From Streptomyces sp. NBC_01428 (GTDB taxonomy: Bacteria > Actinomycetota > Actinomycetes > Streptomycetales > Streptomycetaceae), in assembly GCF_036231965.1 (NCBI RefSeq), contig NZ_CP109499.1:3534001-3598000 (forward strand): a DNA stretch of 64,000 nt, read 5' to 3'. Of the stretch, positions 9,391 through 18,628 are shown in pieces. A program made the position numbers and the translations under genes. The notes below the pieces were generated by a model, which did no database searches, was not told where the DNA came from, and saw only the letters and a program-made list of their open reading frames with translations. Every line of letters begins with the position of its first letter. Positions within the stretch are counted from its first letter, which is position 1.

Positions 9391-10406
9391 CTCAGCTTCG
9401 GGTCGAGGGCGTCGCGCACCGCGTCGCCGAGCATGATGAACGCGAGCACGGTGATCGCGAGCGCGCCGGCCGGCCACAGCAGCATGTGCGGGGCCTGGCG
9501 GATGTACGCGGAGGCGGAGGAGATGTCGATCCCCCAGCTGACCGTGGGGGGCTTCAGACCGACGCCCAGGTAGGACAGGGTCGCCTCCAGGGAGATGTAC
9601 GTACCGAGTGCGATGGTCGCCACGACGATGACGGGGGCGACCGCGTTCGGGGTGATGTGCCGCAGCATCAGCCGGGAGTTGGAGGCGCCGAGGGCGCGGG
9701 CCGCCTGGACGTAGTCGTTCTGCTTGGTGGTGATGACGGAGCCGCGCGCGATACGGGAGATCTGCGGCCAGCCGAGCAGCACCATGAAGCCGACCACCGG
9801 CCAGATCGTGTTGCTGGTCACCACGGACAGCAGGACCAGACCGCCGAGGACGACGGGGATGGCGAAGAAGATGTCGGTGAGCCGGGAGAGCAGGGAGTCG
9901 CTGATCCCGCCGTAGAAGCCCGCGAGCCCGCCGAGCAGCGAGCCGAGGATCGCGACCCCGAGCGTGGCGAGCACACCGACGCTGATGGAGATCCGGGTGC
10001 CGTAGACCGTCCGGGTGTAGACGTCGCAGCCCTGGCCGTCGAAGCCGAAGGGATGTCCGGGCTGGGAGCCCTCCTGGGCCTTGGCGAGGTCGCACTGGAG
10101 CGGGCTCTGGGAGGTGATCAGTCCGGGCCAGATGGAGATGACGACCAGGAAGAGGATGACGAGCCCGGAGACGATGAAGACGGGGTTGCGGCGCAGGTCC
10201 CGCCAGGCGTCGGACCACAGCGAGCGCGGCTTCTCCCGCGGGCCGGTGCCCTCGGGGCCGCCGGGTGTCCGCTCCAGGGTCTCCGCCTCGCTCGTCCCGA
10301 GGTCCATCGGGCCGCCGAAGCCCGTCCCGGCGATGGCGAGGTCCTCCTTGGGAGGGCCCTCGGGGCCGTGGTGCGGCTGTTCCTCGTACGGCGGCTGCTC
10401 AGGCAT
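9387..10406 (-). CDS. Oligopeptide ABC transporter permease, OppC/DppC type (operon 1)
   Basis: A 339-residue inner-membrane permease. It has an unusually long Pro/Glu-rich cytoplasmic N-terminus (about 70 residues), then the first membrane helix, an external loop with two Cys (CDLAKAQ and GCDVYTR) and five further helices. The BPD_transp_1 domain includes the coupling EAA-like loop around AARALGASNSRLMLRHITPN. It overlaps the preceding permease gene by eight bases. With its partner it forms the translocation pore; substrate is inferred to be peptides from the family and operon content. Confidence 0.93.
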   Translation of the reverse strand: MPEQPPYEEQPHHGPEGPPKEDLAIAGTGFGGPMDLGTSEAETLERTPGGPEGTGPREKPRSLWSDAWRDLRRNPVFIVSGLVILFLVVISIWPGLITSQSPLQCDLAKAQEGSQPGHPFGFDGQGCDVYTRTVYGTRISISVGVLATLGVAILGSLLGGLAGFYGGISDSLLSRLTDIFFAIPVVLGGLVLLSVVTSNTIWPVVGFMVLLGWPQISRIARGSVITTKQNDYVQAARALGASNSRLMLRHITPNAVAPVIVVATIALGTYISLEATLSYLGVGLKPPTVSWGIDISSASAYIRQAPHMLLWPAGALAITVLAFIMLGDAVRDALDPKLR

Positions 10407-11322
10407 AGCGGATCCTCGGGTCGAGTACGGCGTACAGGAGGTCGACGAGGAGGTTGGCGACCAGGAAGACGAGGACGAGCACGGTCACGAAGCCGACGAC
10501 GGTCTGGGTGCTCTGACGGACGATCCCCTGGTAGAGCTGGTAGCCGACACCGTGGATGTTGAAGATCCGCTCGGTGACGATCGCGCCGCCCATCAGTGCG
10601 CCGATGTCGGTGCCGATGAAGGTGACCACGGGGATCAGCGAGTTGCGCAGCAGGTGCCGGATGGTGACCCGGCGCCGGGGCAGGCCCTTGGCGACCGCCG
10701 TGCGGACGTAGTCGGACCGTCTGTTCTCCGCGATGGAGGTCCGGGTCAGCCGGGTCACGTAGGCGAGGGACACCGACGCGAGCACCAGGCCCGGCACGAT
10801 CAGCTCGCCGAAGGTGGCCTCCGGGGAGACCGACGGTTTGATCCAGCCCCATTCGACGCCGAGGAGCAGCTGGAGCAGCAGGCCGGTGACGAAGGTCGGC
10901 ACGGAGATGACGACGAGGGTCAGCAGCAGGACGCCGGTGTCGACGGGCCGGCCGCGGCGCAGGCCGGTGATGACGCCGAGCGTGATGCCGATGATGATCT
11001 CGAAGAGGATCGCGACGATCGTCAGCCGGATGGTGACCGGGAAGGCCGACTTCATCAGCTCGGTGACCGGCTGTCCGTTGAACGCGGTGCCGAAGTCGCC
11101 GGTGAAGATGTTGCCCAGGTAGGTCAGGTACTGCTGCCACAGGGGCTTGTCGAGGCCGAACTCCGTGCGCAGCTGGGCGGCCGTGGCGGGGTCGCACTGC
11201 CGGTCGCCGCACAGGCCCGCGATGGGGTCGCCCATCACGTTGACCATCAGGAAGATGAGCAGTGTGGCGCCGATGAAGACCGGGATCATCTGCAGCAGAC
11301 GCCGGATGACATACCGTCCCAT
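10399..11322 (-). CDS. Oligopeptide ABC transporter permease, OppB/DppB type (operon 1)
   Basis: A 307-residue permease with the OppB N-terminus (MGRYVIRRLLQMIPVF), a loop with a Cys pair (GLCGDRQCD), and the EAA loop AVAKGLPRRRVTIRHLLRNS. Six membrane helices are expected. The ribosome binding site CGGAGCACTC lies just before ATG. It is second in operon 1, after the binding protein, from which it is separated by 54 bases holding a strong hairpin. Confidence 0.95.
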   Translation of the reverse strand: MGRYVIRRLLQMIPVFIGATLLIFLMVNVMGDPIAGLCGDRQCDPATAAQLRTEFGLDKPLWQQYLTYLGNIFTGDFGTAFNGQPVTELMKSAFPVTIRLTIVAILFEIIIGITLGVITGLRRGRPVDTGVLLLTLVVISVPTFVTGLLLQLLLGVEWGWIKPSVSPEATFGELIVPGLVLASVSLAYVTRLTRTSIAENRRSDYVRTAVAKGLPRRRVTIRHLLRNSLIPVVTFIGTDIGALMGGAIVTERIFNIHGVGYQLYQGIVRQSTQTVVGFVTVLVLVFLVANLLVDLLYAVLDPRIRYA

Positions 11323-11340
11323 GAGTGCTCCGGAAGTAGT

Positions 11341-11369
11341 GGGGCGGGCCCGCGCGGCGGGCCCGCCCC
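11341..11369 (-). terminator. Intercistronic hairpin after binding-protein gene (operon 1)
   Basis: GGGGCGGGCCCGC pairs with GCGGGCCCGCCCC, a perfect 13-bp stem with a three-base loop, between the binding-protein stop and the first permease. There is no U-tract, so partial termination or 3'-end protection is likelier than a full stop, allowing more binding protein than permease. Confidence 0.65.
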
Positions 11370-11376
11370 GGGCGGC

Positions 11377-13008
11377 TCAGTTGACGGTGATCTCGTTGTA
11401 GACCGGGACGCTGAACTGGTTGAGCGCCACGTTCGAGACCTTGTCCGAGTAGCCGGCGCTGCCGTTCTGGTACCAGAGCGGGATGGCGGCCATGTTGTCC
11501 CGCACGACGCCTTCGGCCTGCTGGAAGAGCTTGACGGCCTTGCCGGTGTCGGTCTCCGCGTTCGCCTGGTTGACGAGGTTGTCGAAGTCCTTGTTGGTCC
11601 ACTGGCCGTCGTTGGACGAGGCGTTCGTGTAGTACAGCGGCTGCAGGAAGTTCTGGATCAGCGGGTAGTCCATCTGCCAGCCGGCCCGGAACGGACCGGG
11701 CATCTTGTGCTGCCCGATCTGGTTGCGGAAGTCGGCGAAGGTGCCGATCGGGTTGCCGACGCACGCCTTGTTGTTGCCGAGGGCGTTGTTGATGGAGTTG
11801 CAGACGGCGTCGACCCACTCCTTGTGGGAGCCGGTGTCCGCGTTGTAGCTGATCTTGACCTGGCCGCCGGGCAGGCCGCCGCCCTCCTGGACCAGCTTCT
11901 TGGCCTGGGACGGGTTGTAGTCGCAGGAGTCGCCGCACAGGCCCTTCTGGAAGCCGCCCTTCTCACCGAGCACCGGTGACGTCCAGTCGCTGGCGGGCGT
12001 GCGGGTCTTCTGGAAGATCGTGTCGGTGATCTGCTGGCGGTTGATCGCCATGGACAGACCCTGCCGGACCTTCTTCGCGCCGCTGGTGTTCCACTTCTTG
12101 TCGTAGAAGGGGAAGGCGAGCGTCTGGATGATGCCGGCCGGGGTGTTGATGTACCGGCCGGACAGGTCGCTCTTGGCGTTCTTGAGCTGGGCCGCGGGCA
12201 CGTCGTCGACGAGGTCGAGGTTGCCGGCGAGGAGGTCGTTGTAGGCGGTGTTGTTGTCCGTGTAGACCTTGAGGTCCACTCCGCCGTTCTTCGCCTTGTC
12301 GTCCCCGGAGTAGTCGTCCCACTTCACCAGGGACATCTGCGAGCCCTTGGTGTACGAGCTGATGGTGTAGGGGCCGTTGCCGACCGGCTTCTGCACCCAG
12401 GCCGCGTGGTCGTCGAAGAACGCCTTGGGCAGCGGCGAGTAGGCCGCGTAGCCGAGGGTGTCCGGGAAGGTCGAGAACTTCTGGTTGAGCTTGACGGTGA
12501 AGGTGTTCGTGCCGGTCACCTTCAGCCCGGACAGCGTGTCGGCGCTCTGGCTGCCCGACTCGGGGTGGACCTTGTCGTAGCCGTCGATGTAGCCGAAGAA
12601 GTACGCGTTCTTCTGGTTGTTCTTCAGGCTGGCGCCGTAGTTCCAGGCGTCCACGAAGGACTGGGCGGTGACCGTCTCGCCGTTGCTGAACTTCCAGCCG
12701 CTCTTGATCGTGATCGTGAAGTTCTGCGAATCCGTGGTCTCGATCGTGTCGGCGAGCATGTCCTCGGCGGCGCCGGTCTTGGCGTTGTACCGCTTCAGCC
12801 CGCGGAAGATCATGTCGAGGACCTTGCCGCCCTGCACCTCGTTGGTGTTGGCCGGTTCGAGCGGGTTCTGCGGGTCGCCCCAGGAAGAACTGACCGTGCC
12901 GGAGCCGTCGCCGCCGCCGCTGTCACTCCCTCCGCCCCCGCAGGCGGTCGCCGCGAGGGCTACCACCACCGCACATGCGGCCCATCTGGCGTGCGTGGCT
13001 CCACGCAT
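11377..13008 (-). CDS. Oligopeptide-binding lipoprotein (family 5 solute-binding protein, operon 1)
   Basis: A 543-residue membrane-anchored extracellular binding protein that delivers peptides to operon 1 permeases. The Sec signal peptide ends in a lipobox with Cys23 (ALAATAC), followed by a Gly/Ser linker and the SBP_bac_5 domain (about 45-540) including the WKFSNGETVTAQSFVDAW motif. Start ATG at 13008 is fixed by AGGAGG six bases upstream; the frame is open much further upstream but lacks a site there. First gene of its operon, so the order differs from operons 2 and 3, where the binding protein comes second. Confidence 0.95.
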   Translation of the reverse strand: MRGATHARWAACAVVVALAATACGGGGSDSGGGDGSGTVSSSWGDPQNPLEPANTNEVQGGKVLDMIFRGLKRYNAKTGAAEDMLADTIETTDSQNFTITIKSGWKFSNGETVTAQSFVDAWNYGASLKNNQKNAYFFGYIDGYDKVHPESGSQSADTLSGLKVTGTNTFTVKLNQKFSTFPDTLGYAAYSPLPKAFFDDHAAWVQKPVGNGPYTISSYTKGSQMSLVKWDDYSGDDKAKNGGVDLKVYTDNNTAYNDLLAGNLDLVDDVPAAQLKNAKSDLSGRYINTPAGIIQTLAFPFYDKKWNTSGAKKVRQGLSMAINRQQITDTIFQKTRTPASDWTSPVLGEKGGFQKGLCGDSCDYNPSQAKKLVQEGGGLPGGQVKISYNADTGSHKEWVDAVCNSINNALGNNKACVGNPIGTFADFRNQIGQHKMPGPFRAGWQMDYPLIQNFLQPLYYTNASSNDGQWTNKDFDNLVNQANAETDTGKAVKLFQQAEGVVRDNMAAIPLWYQNGSAGYSDKVSNVALNQFSVPVYNEITVN

Positions 13009-13555
13009 GGAGTGCCTCCTCAAGAGTGCGCTGTGCCGCCGGCGCCGGGGTCGTGCTCGGCTCCGGTGCGTCGTGCCTTTACGGCCCAATATCTGTCCAT
13101 ATGAGCCGTATCGCACATTCACTCCACCCTTCCGGGTGGCAACTCCATCCGGATGGATCGATCCGGATGGATCTGGACCGAATCCGGGAGGAGGCGCTCC
13201 GGACGCGGCGTCAGAAAGATCCAGCAAAGGATCTTGAAGATCAGCGCAATGGATCTACACCGTTCGATGCCGAACCGTTCATTTGCGCGCACCACATGTA
13301 CGCATTCCGAGACTCCACCGTCCGGTTATCGAACTCATTGACCGTTTCGCGTAGTTGGTCCGTTTCTGGACACGGAACGGCCACAGTGCGCTACCCGCGT
13401 AGTTACGTTCCGGTCAAGTGGAGGTAAAGAGAGTAAAGAGAAACCCAAGGCGACCGAGATTTTATTGACCTTGCATGAATTGCGTTGAAAAAGTCCGGCG
13501 TAGCCCGTAGGGAGCGCCCTGCGGATGCCGTTGACCCCATCGGGCATGGAGCACC
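13009..13555. promoter_or_regulatory. Divergent regulatory region between transporter operons 1 and 2
   Basis: 547 bases with no convincing gene and much lower GC than the surroundings in places. It must hold promoters for both operons. Visible structure: a 13-base sequence starting ATCCGGATGG repeated at 13147-13159 and 13161-13173; overlapping GATC palindromes at 13216-13242; and a candidate plus-strand promoter TTGAAA (13485-13490), 17 bases, TAGGGA (13508-13513) whose -10 lacks the final T. The operon 2 ribosome binding site is GGAG before 13556. Confidence 0.55.
13216..13242. promoter_or_regulatory. Overlapping palindromes, candidate operator
   Basis: AAGATCC (13216-13222) and GGATCTT (13229-13235) form one dyad. 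GATCTT-G-AAGATC (13230-13242) forms a second, perfect, overlapping one. A further GATC lies at 13252. This looks like an array of protein-binding half sites of alternating orientation between the two divergent operons. Confidence 0.45.
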
Positions 13556-14584
13556 ATGACACTCCCCACTCCTTCCGCGGCCGCATCGCTTGAGGTGACC
13601 GACGAGATCGGATCGATCCCGGATACGTCGCTGAACCCCAAGGGCTCGGAGAGTCGCTCCCCGGGACGACTCGCCTGGAAGCGGTTCAAGCGTGACCGCA
13701 CCGGTGTCATATCCGCGTACATCGTGATCTTTTTCTTTGCGATCGCGATTCTGGCCCCGCTCATAGCCAAGCTGTACGGGAAGAACCCGTACACGACCTA
13801 CGCGAGCGAGCGCCCGGAACTCCTCGACGCCTTCTCCTACCCGGCCGGCGCCAACGGCGGGATGAGCTCGGAGTTCTGGTTCGGCATCGAGCCCCAGCTG
13901 GGCCGGGACGTCTTCACCTTCCTGCTCTACGGCATCCGCACCTCCCTGGGCATCGCCGTCGCGGCGACCCTGGTGACCACGATCGTCGGCGTGATCGTCG
14001 GCGTCACCGCGGGCTACCTCGGCGGGCGCACCGACTACTTCGTCGGCCGGGTCATCGACATCCTGCTGTCGTTCCCCTCGACCCTGTTCTTCATCGCCTT
14101 CATGCCGGTGGTCTACGGGCTCTTCGTCGCCCCCGACGACAACATCCCCACCTCGCTGCGGGCCATCTCCCTGATCGTGGTCCTCTCCGGCTTCGGCTGG
14201 GCCTCCATCGCGCGTCTGCTGCGCGGTCAGGTCCTCGGCCTCCGTGAGCGCGAGTACATCGAGGCCGCCAAGGTCACCGGCGCCTCCTCGCGGCGGATCG
14301 TGTTCAAGGAACTGCTGCCCAACCTGTGGACTCCGATCATCATCCAGTCCACCCTGATGCTCCCGGCGTACGTGACCGCGGAGGCGGGCCTGGCCTTCCT
14401 CGGCGTCGGCATCATCGACCCGACCCCGGACTGGGGCGTCATGATCCAGCGCGGCGCCCAGTTCTACACCGAGGACCTCACCTTCATGCTCTTCCCGGGC
14501 GTGTCCATGGTGATCTTCGTCCTCGCCTTCAACCTGCTCGGCGATTCGGTGCGCGACGCGCTCGACCCGAAGTCCAAGCGGTAG
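13556..14584 (+). CDS. bldKA: Oligopeptide ABC transporter permease, BldKA-like (operon 2)
   Basis: A 342-residue OppC-type permease with about 50 cytoplasmic residues, then a first helix (ISAYIVIFFFAIAILAPLIA), a long external segment containing KNPYTTYASERPELLDAF, and five more helices. The coupling loop is near AAKVTGASSRRIVFKELLPN. It is first of five genes whose order (permease, binding protein, permease, two ATPases) is that of bldKA-E in S. coelicolor, the importer needed for aerial mycelium formation; the symbol is assigned by this synteny. Start ATG has GGAG five bases upstream. Operon 3 encodes a clear paralogue. Confidence 0.88.
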   Translation: MTLPTPSAAASLEVTDEIGSIPDTSLNPKGSESRSPGRLAWKRFKRDRTGVISAYIVIFFFAIAILAPLIAKLYGKNPYTTYASERPELLDAFSYPAGANGGMSSEFWFGIEPQLGRDVFTFLLYGIRTSLGIAVAATLVTTIVGVIVGVTAGYLGGRTDYFVGRVIDILLSFPSTLFFIAFMPVVYGLFVAPDDNIPTSLRAISLIVVLSGFGWASIARLLRGQVLGLREREYIEAAKVTGASSRRIVFKELLPNLWTPIIIQSTLMLPAYVTAEAGLAFLGVGIIDPTPDWGVMIQRGAQFYTEDLTFMLFPGVSMVIFVLAFNLLGDSVRDALDPKSKR

Positions 14585-14665
14585 CCACCACAGCTCCACC
14601 CGGCCGGTTCAGTGTCGTGCGGCCGGATCATCCGTCTCGATCGTCCCTATAAGGCAGGATTCTCC

Positions 14666-16423
14666 ATGTCTTTCTCCCGTAGAAACTTCCTGATCGCCAC
14701 CGGCGTGGTCGCGGCCTCGTCGTCCGTGCTGACCGCCTGTGGCGGCGGCAGCGACAACAAGTCGAGCCGCAAGGTCCCCACGGTCAGCGGCTCCAAGACC
14801 AAGGCGATCCTGGTCGGCACGAAGGCCGACTCCACCGGCCCCGCGCCGGAGGTCCCGGGAGCGGTCAAGGGCGGGACGATCTACTCGCTCGACCAGTTCG
14901 ACATGGACCACATGGACCCGGCCCAGATCTACGTCTCGACCGAGGGCGCCATCACCCGGCCGATCCTGCGTGGGCTCACCGGCTACAAGATCGACAACAA
15001 GGGCGGCGCCACCCTCGTCGGTGACGCGGCCACGGACGCCGGCACCACGAAGGACGGCGGCAAGACCTGGACCTTCACGCTGAAGGACGGTCTGAAGTGG
15101 GAGGACGGCTCGGACATCACGGGTGACGACCTCCGTCACACCTTCGAGCGCCTCTTCGCCTCCTTCGTCACCGAGGGTCCCCGCTACGTCCAGCAGTGGC
15201 TGGTCGGCGGCGACAAGTACAAGGGCCCCTACAGCGGCAAGAAGCTCGACTCCATCGAGATCGACGGCAAGACGGTCACGTTCCACCTCAACGAGGCGCG
15301 TGCCGACTTCAACTTCACGCTCGCCATGCCCGGCTACGGCCTCGTGAACAAGAAGAACGACACGAAGGAGAAGTACGACAAGCGTCCCTTCTCCTCCGGC
15401 CCGTACAAGATCGGCAGCCGCAGCATCGGCAAGTCGCTCACCTACGTGCGCAACGAGCACTGGGACCCGGCGACGGACTCGATCCGCAACAACTACCCGG
15501 ACCAGTTCGTCTTCCAGTTCGGCTTCCAGCCGCTGGCCGCCACGGACCGCTTCATCGCGGACTCCGGCAAGGACCAGCACGCCATGGCCATCTTCAACGA
15601 GGTCGCGGCCGAGCGCATCGCCCAGGTGCTCACCAACGCCAAGCTGAAGAAGCGCGTCCTCACCGAGGTCGACACGGTCACGTACTACTGGCCGATCAAC
15701 ATGACCCGCGTCAAGGACGTCAAGGTCCGTCAGGCCATCAACTGGGCCTGGCCGCACCAGCAGCTGCAGACGATCCGCGGTGGCGCCTCCACCAGCGAGC
15801 TGGCCACCACGGTCCTCTCGCCCGTGACCCCGGGTTACCAGAAGTTCGACCTGTACGGCGTGACCAAGAAGCCCGGTGGCGACCCGGTCAAGGCCAAGGC
15901 GCTCCTGAAGGAGGCCGGCAAGGTCGGCCAGAAGCTGGTCATCGCGTACCAGCAGTCCGACAACGCCCAGAAGCAGGCCGTGGCGATCAAGAACGCTCTG
16001 GAGGCCGCCGGCTTCCAGGTCGTCAACAAGCAGATCGACAAGTCGACCTTCTACACCCAGATCGGCAAGATCGACAACGACTTCGACCTGTTCGCCGCCG
16101 GCTGGAGCCCGGACTGGCCGAACGGCTACTCCGTCTTCTACCCCTGCTGGAGCGGCAAGAACATCGGCGACGGCCGCAGCAACTACGCGCAGCTGAACGA
16201 CCCGAGCATCAACAAGGCGATCGACGCCGCCGCCAAGATCACGGACACCGAGGCCGCGAACAAGGCCTGGGGCGCCGTGGACCGCCAGATCATGGAGACG
16301 TCCGCCGTGGTCCCGGACTACCACTCGATCCGCAACTGGATGTACGGATCCAAGGTCGGAAACGTCATCTACGACAGCGGCAACACCTGCATCGCGCTCA
16401 CCAAGCTCTACGCGATGAAGTAA
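14666..16423 (+). CDS. bldKB: Oligopeptide-binding lipoprotein, BldKB-like (operon 2)
   Basis: A 585-residue extracellular lipoprotein binding oligopeptides for the BldK importer. The N-terminus carries a twin-arginine motif (SRRNFLIA) followed by a hydrophobic stretch and lipobox LTAC, so Tat export with lipidation is predicted; the counterparts in operons 1 and 3 have plain Sec-type signals. The SBP_bac_5 domain follows (about 60-580), with WEDGSDITGDDLRHTFERLF as the family's conserved strand-helix. Start ATG at 14666 follows AAGGCAGGA; an in-frame ATG at 14612 would bury the signal peptide. A strong hairpin follows the stop. Confidence 0.9.
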   Translation: MSFSRRNFLIATGVVAASSSVLTACGGGSDNKSSRKVPTVSGSKTKAILVGTKADSTGPAPEVPGAVKGGTIYSLDQFDMDHMDPAQIYVSTEGAITRPILRGLTGYKIDNKGGATLVGDAATDAGTTKDGGKTWTFTLKDGLKWEDGSDITGDDLRHTFERLFASFVTEGPRYVQQWLVGGDKYKGPYSGKKLDSIEIDGKTVTFHLNEARADFNFTLAMPGYGLVNKKNDTKEKYDKRPFSSGPYKIGSRSIGKSLTYVRNEHWDPATDSIRNNYPDQFVFQFGFQPLAATDRFIADSGKDQHAMAIFNEVAAERIAQVLTNAKLKKRVLTEVDTVTYYWPINMTRVKDVKVRQAINWAWPHQQLQTIRGGASTSELATTVLSPVTPGYQKFDLYGVTKKPGGDPVKAKALLKEAGKVGQKLVIAYQQSDNAQKQAVAIKNALEAAGFQVVNKQIDKSTFYTQIGKIDNDFDLFAAGWSPDWPNGYSVFYPCWSGKNIGDGRSNYAQLNDPSINKAIDAAAKITDTEAANKAWGAVDRQIMETSAVVPDYHSIRNWMYGSKVGNVIYDSGNTCIALTKLYAMK

Positions 16424-16437
16424 GCCGTACGACCCAG

Positions 16438-16465
16438 GGGGGCGGCCGTTCGCCCGGCCGCCCCC
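16438..16465 (+). terminator. Intercistronic hairpin after bldKB
   Basis: GGGGGCGGCCG pairs with CGGCCGCCCCC, 11 bp with a six-base loop, directly after the binding-protein stop. It has no T-tract. Position and strength match the hairpins in operons 1 and 3, which suggests a conserved device for raising binding-protein mRNA over permease mRNA. Confidence 0.65.
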
Positions 16466-16525
16466 TCAGGCCCACCCCCCTTCATGCCCCCGGCGACGGC
16501 GCCCCGTCCGGAAAGTCACGCCCCC

Positions 16526-17506
16526 ATGTCCCGCTTTCTCATCCGCCGAGTCCTCGGCGCACTGGTCATCCTGCTGATCATCAGTGCCATCACCTTCGGC
16601 CTCTTCTACGCCATCCCGCGTGACCCGGCGATGATGTCCTGCGGCAAGAACTGCACGCCCGACATGCTCGCGCAGATCCGGCACAACCTGGGCATCGACC
16701 ACCCGATCCCGGTGCAGTACTGGGACTGGCTCAAGGGCGTGTTCGTGGGTCGTGATTACGGCAGCTTCGGCAACTGCAACGCCCCGTGCCTCGGCTACTC
16801 GTTCGCCAACCGCGAGCCGGTGCTCGGCACGATCCTGGACCGCCTGCCGACGACCCTCTCCCTGGCGTTCGGCGCGGCCGTGGTCTTCCTGATCTTCGGT
16901 ATCGGCGCGGGCATGCTGGCCGCCGTCAAGCAGGGCAAGTTCCTGGACAAGTTCGCCAGCTCCGCCTCGCTGTTCGGCTCCTCGCTCCAGATCTACTTCG
17001 TCGGCTACGTCGCGATGTTCTTCCTGGTCTCCAAGGTGCACCTGTTCTCGCAGCCCTCGTACACGCCGCTCACCGAGAACCCGGTCGACTGGTTCTCCGG
17101 GATGCTGCTGCCGTGGCTCACGCTGGCGATCATCTTCACCGCCAACTACACGCGTATGACCCGCTCGCAGCTCGTCGAGCAGCTCAGTGAGGACTACGTC
17201 CGCACCGCCCGCGCCAAGGGCCTCTCCCGTGCGAACGTCTTCTTCCGGTTCGCCTGGCGCGGTGCGATGGGTCCCATCGTCACGGTCTTCGGCATCGACC
17301 TGGGCACCCTGATCGGTGGCGCGATCATCACCGAGTCGGTCTTCAGCATCCAGGGAATCGGCCGCCTCGCGGTGGACTCCGTGAGCAAGAGCGACCTGCC
17401 CATGCTGCTCGGTGTCACCGTCCTGTCCGCCGGCGCGATCGTGTTCTTCAACATCATCGTCGACGCCGTGTACGCCCTCATCGACCCGCGGATCCGGCTC
17501 GCCTGA
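16526..17506 (+). CDS. bldKC: Oligopeptide ABC transporter permease, BldKC-like (operon 2)
   Basis: A 326-residue OppB-type permease beginning MSRFLIRRVLGALVILLI. Six helices and a periplasm-facing loop with cysteines (CGKNC, CNAPC) are visible; the EAA loop is ARAKGLSRANVFFRFAWRGA. The start at 16526 is preferred over one 14 codons upstream because it gives the canonical OppB N-terminus and has GGAAAG upstream. It is encoded after bldKB and should pair with BldKA to form the channel. The operon 3 permease at 24118-25098 has the same length and close sequence. Confidence 0.9.
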   Translation: MSRFLIRRVLGALVILLIISAITFGLFYAIPRDPAMMSCGKNCTPDMLAQIRHNLGIDHPIPVQYWDWLKGVFVGRDYGSFGNCNAPCLGYSFANREPVLGTILDRLPTTLSLAFGAAVVFLIFGIGAGMLAAVKQGKFLDKFASSASLFGSSLQIYFVGYVAMFFLVSKVHLFSQPSYTPLTENPVDWFSGMLLPWLTLAIIFTANYTRMTRSQLVEQLSEDYVRTARAKGLSRANVFFRFAWRGAMGPIVTVFGIDLGTLIGGAIITESVFSIQGIGRLAVDSVSKSDLPMLLGVTVLSAGAIVFFNIIVDAVYALIDPRIRLA

Positions 17507-17564
17507 CCCCGGGCACCCCGCCCCCGACAGCAACCCCGGCATCACCCCCCTCAGGAGCGTCCCC

Positions 17565-18602
17565 GTGACGAGCACCGATCAGCAGCCCTTCCTGTCCGTC
17601 AGGGATCTGAAGGTTCACTTCTCCACCGAAGACGGCGTCGTCAAGGCCGTCGACGGTCTCACCTTCGACCTGGCCAAGGGCAAGACGCTCGGCATCGTGG
17701 GCGAGTCGGGCTCCGGCAAGTCCGTCACGAACCTGACGATCCTCGGCCTGCACGACCGCGACCGCACCGCCATCGACGGCGAGATCCTGCTCGACGGCAA
17801 GGAGCTGCTGACCGCCTCCGAGCGGGAGATGGAGCGGCTCCGCGGCAACAAGATGTCGATGATCTTCCAGGACGCGCTGGCCTCGCTGTCGCCGTACCAC
17901 ACCATCGGCAGGCAGATCGCCGAGACGTACCGCAAGCACACCGGTGCCTCCAAGAAGGAGGCCCGGGACCGCGCGATCGAGATGCTGCGCCGTGTGGGCA
18001 TCCCGCAGCCGGACATGCGTGTGGACGACTACCCGCACCAGTTCTCCGGCGGTATGCGCCAGCGCGCGATGATCGCCATGGCGCTGGTCTGCGACCCCGA
18101 GCTGCTCATCGCGGACGAGCCGACCACCGCGCTCGACGTGACCGTGCAGGCGCAGATCATGGACCTGCTGAAGGACCTCCAGCAGGAGTTCGGCACCGCG
18201 ATCATCTTCATCACGCACGACCTCGGTGTCATCGCCGACATCGCGGACGACGTGCTCGTGATGTACGGCGGCCGGTGCGTGGAGCGCGGGACCAAGAAGG
18301 AGGTGCTGCGGGCGCCGCAGCACCCGTACACCTGGGGTCTGCTGGGCTCGATGCCGAGCCTGGACGGACCGGTCGACGTACCGCTGTCGCCGATCCCCGG
18401 TTCGCCGCCGTCGCTGCTGAACCCGCCGTCCGGCTGCCGCTTCCACCCGCGGTGCACCTTCAAGGAGAAGGTCGAGGGCGGGCTCTGCTCCACCGAGCAG
18501 CCGCTCCTCCAGGTCACGGACGGGCGCGGTGCCGCCTGCCACCTCACGGCGGACCAGCGCCAGGAATACTTCGCCGACCTCGCCGCGACCCGGTCGCACT
18601 GA
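17565..18602 (+). CDS. bldKD: Oligopeptide ABC transporter ATP-binding protein, BldKD-like (operon 2)
   Basis: A 345-residue OppD-type ATPase. Walker A GESGSGKS spans residues 46-53, the signature is [10 protein letters not shown], Walker [13 protein letters not shown] and the switch FITHDLGV. The C-terminal domain has GCRFHPRC, a later Cys and CHL, the Cys cluster of Opp ATPases. Start GTG at 17565 is set by CAGGAG eight bases upstream. Energises peptide import together with the next gene's product. It is very similar to the operon 3 ATPase at 23047-24108, especially from the signature to the Walker B region. Confidence 0.93.
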   Translation: MTSTDQQPFLSVRDLKVHFSTEDGVVKAVDGLTFDLAKGKTLGIVGESGSGKSVTNLTILGLHDRDRTAIDGEILLDGKELLTASEREMERLRGNKMSMIFQDALASLSPYHTIGRQIAETYRKHTGASKKEARDRAIEMLRRVGIPQPDMRVDDYPHQFSGGMRQRAMIAMALVCDPELLIADEPTTALDVTVQAQIMDLLKDLQQEFGTAIIFITHDLGVIADIADDVLVMYGGRCVERGTKKEVLRAPQHPYTWGLLGSMPSLDGPVDVPLSPIPGSPPSLLNPPSGCRFHPRCTFKEKVEGGLCSTEQPLLQVTDGRGAACHLTADQRQEYFADLAATRSH

Positions 18603-18628
18603 CGTAACTGAGACGGGACTTCACGATC

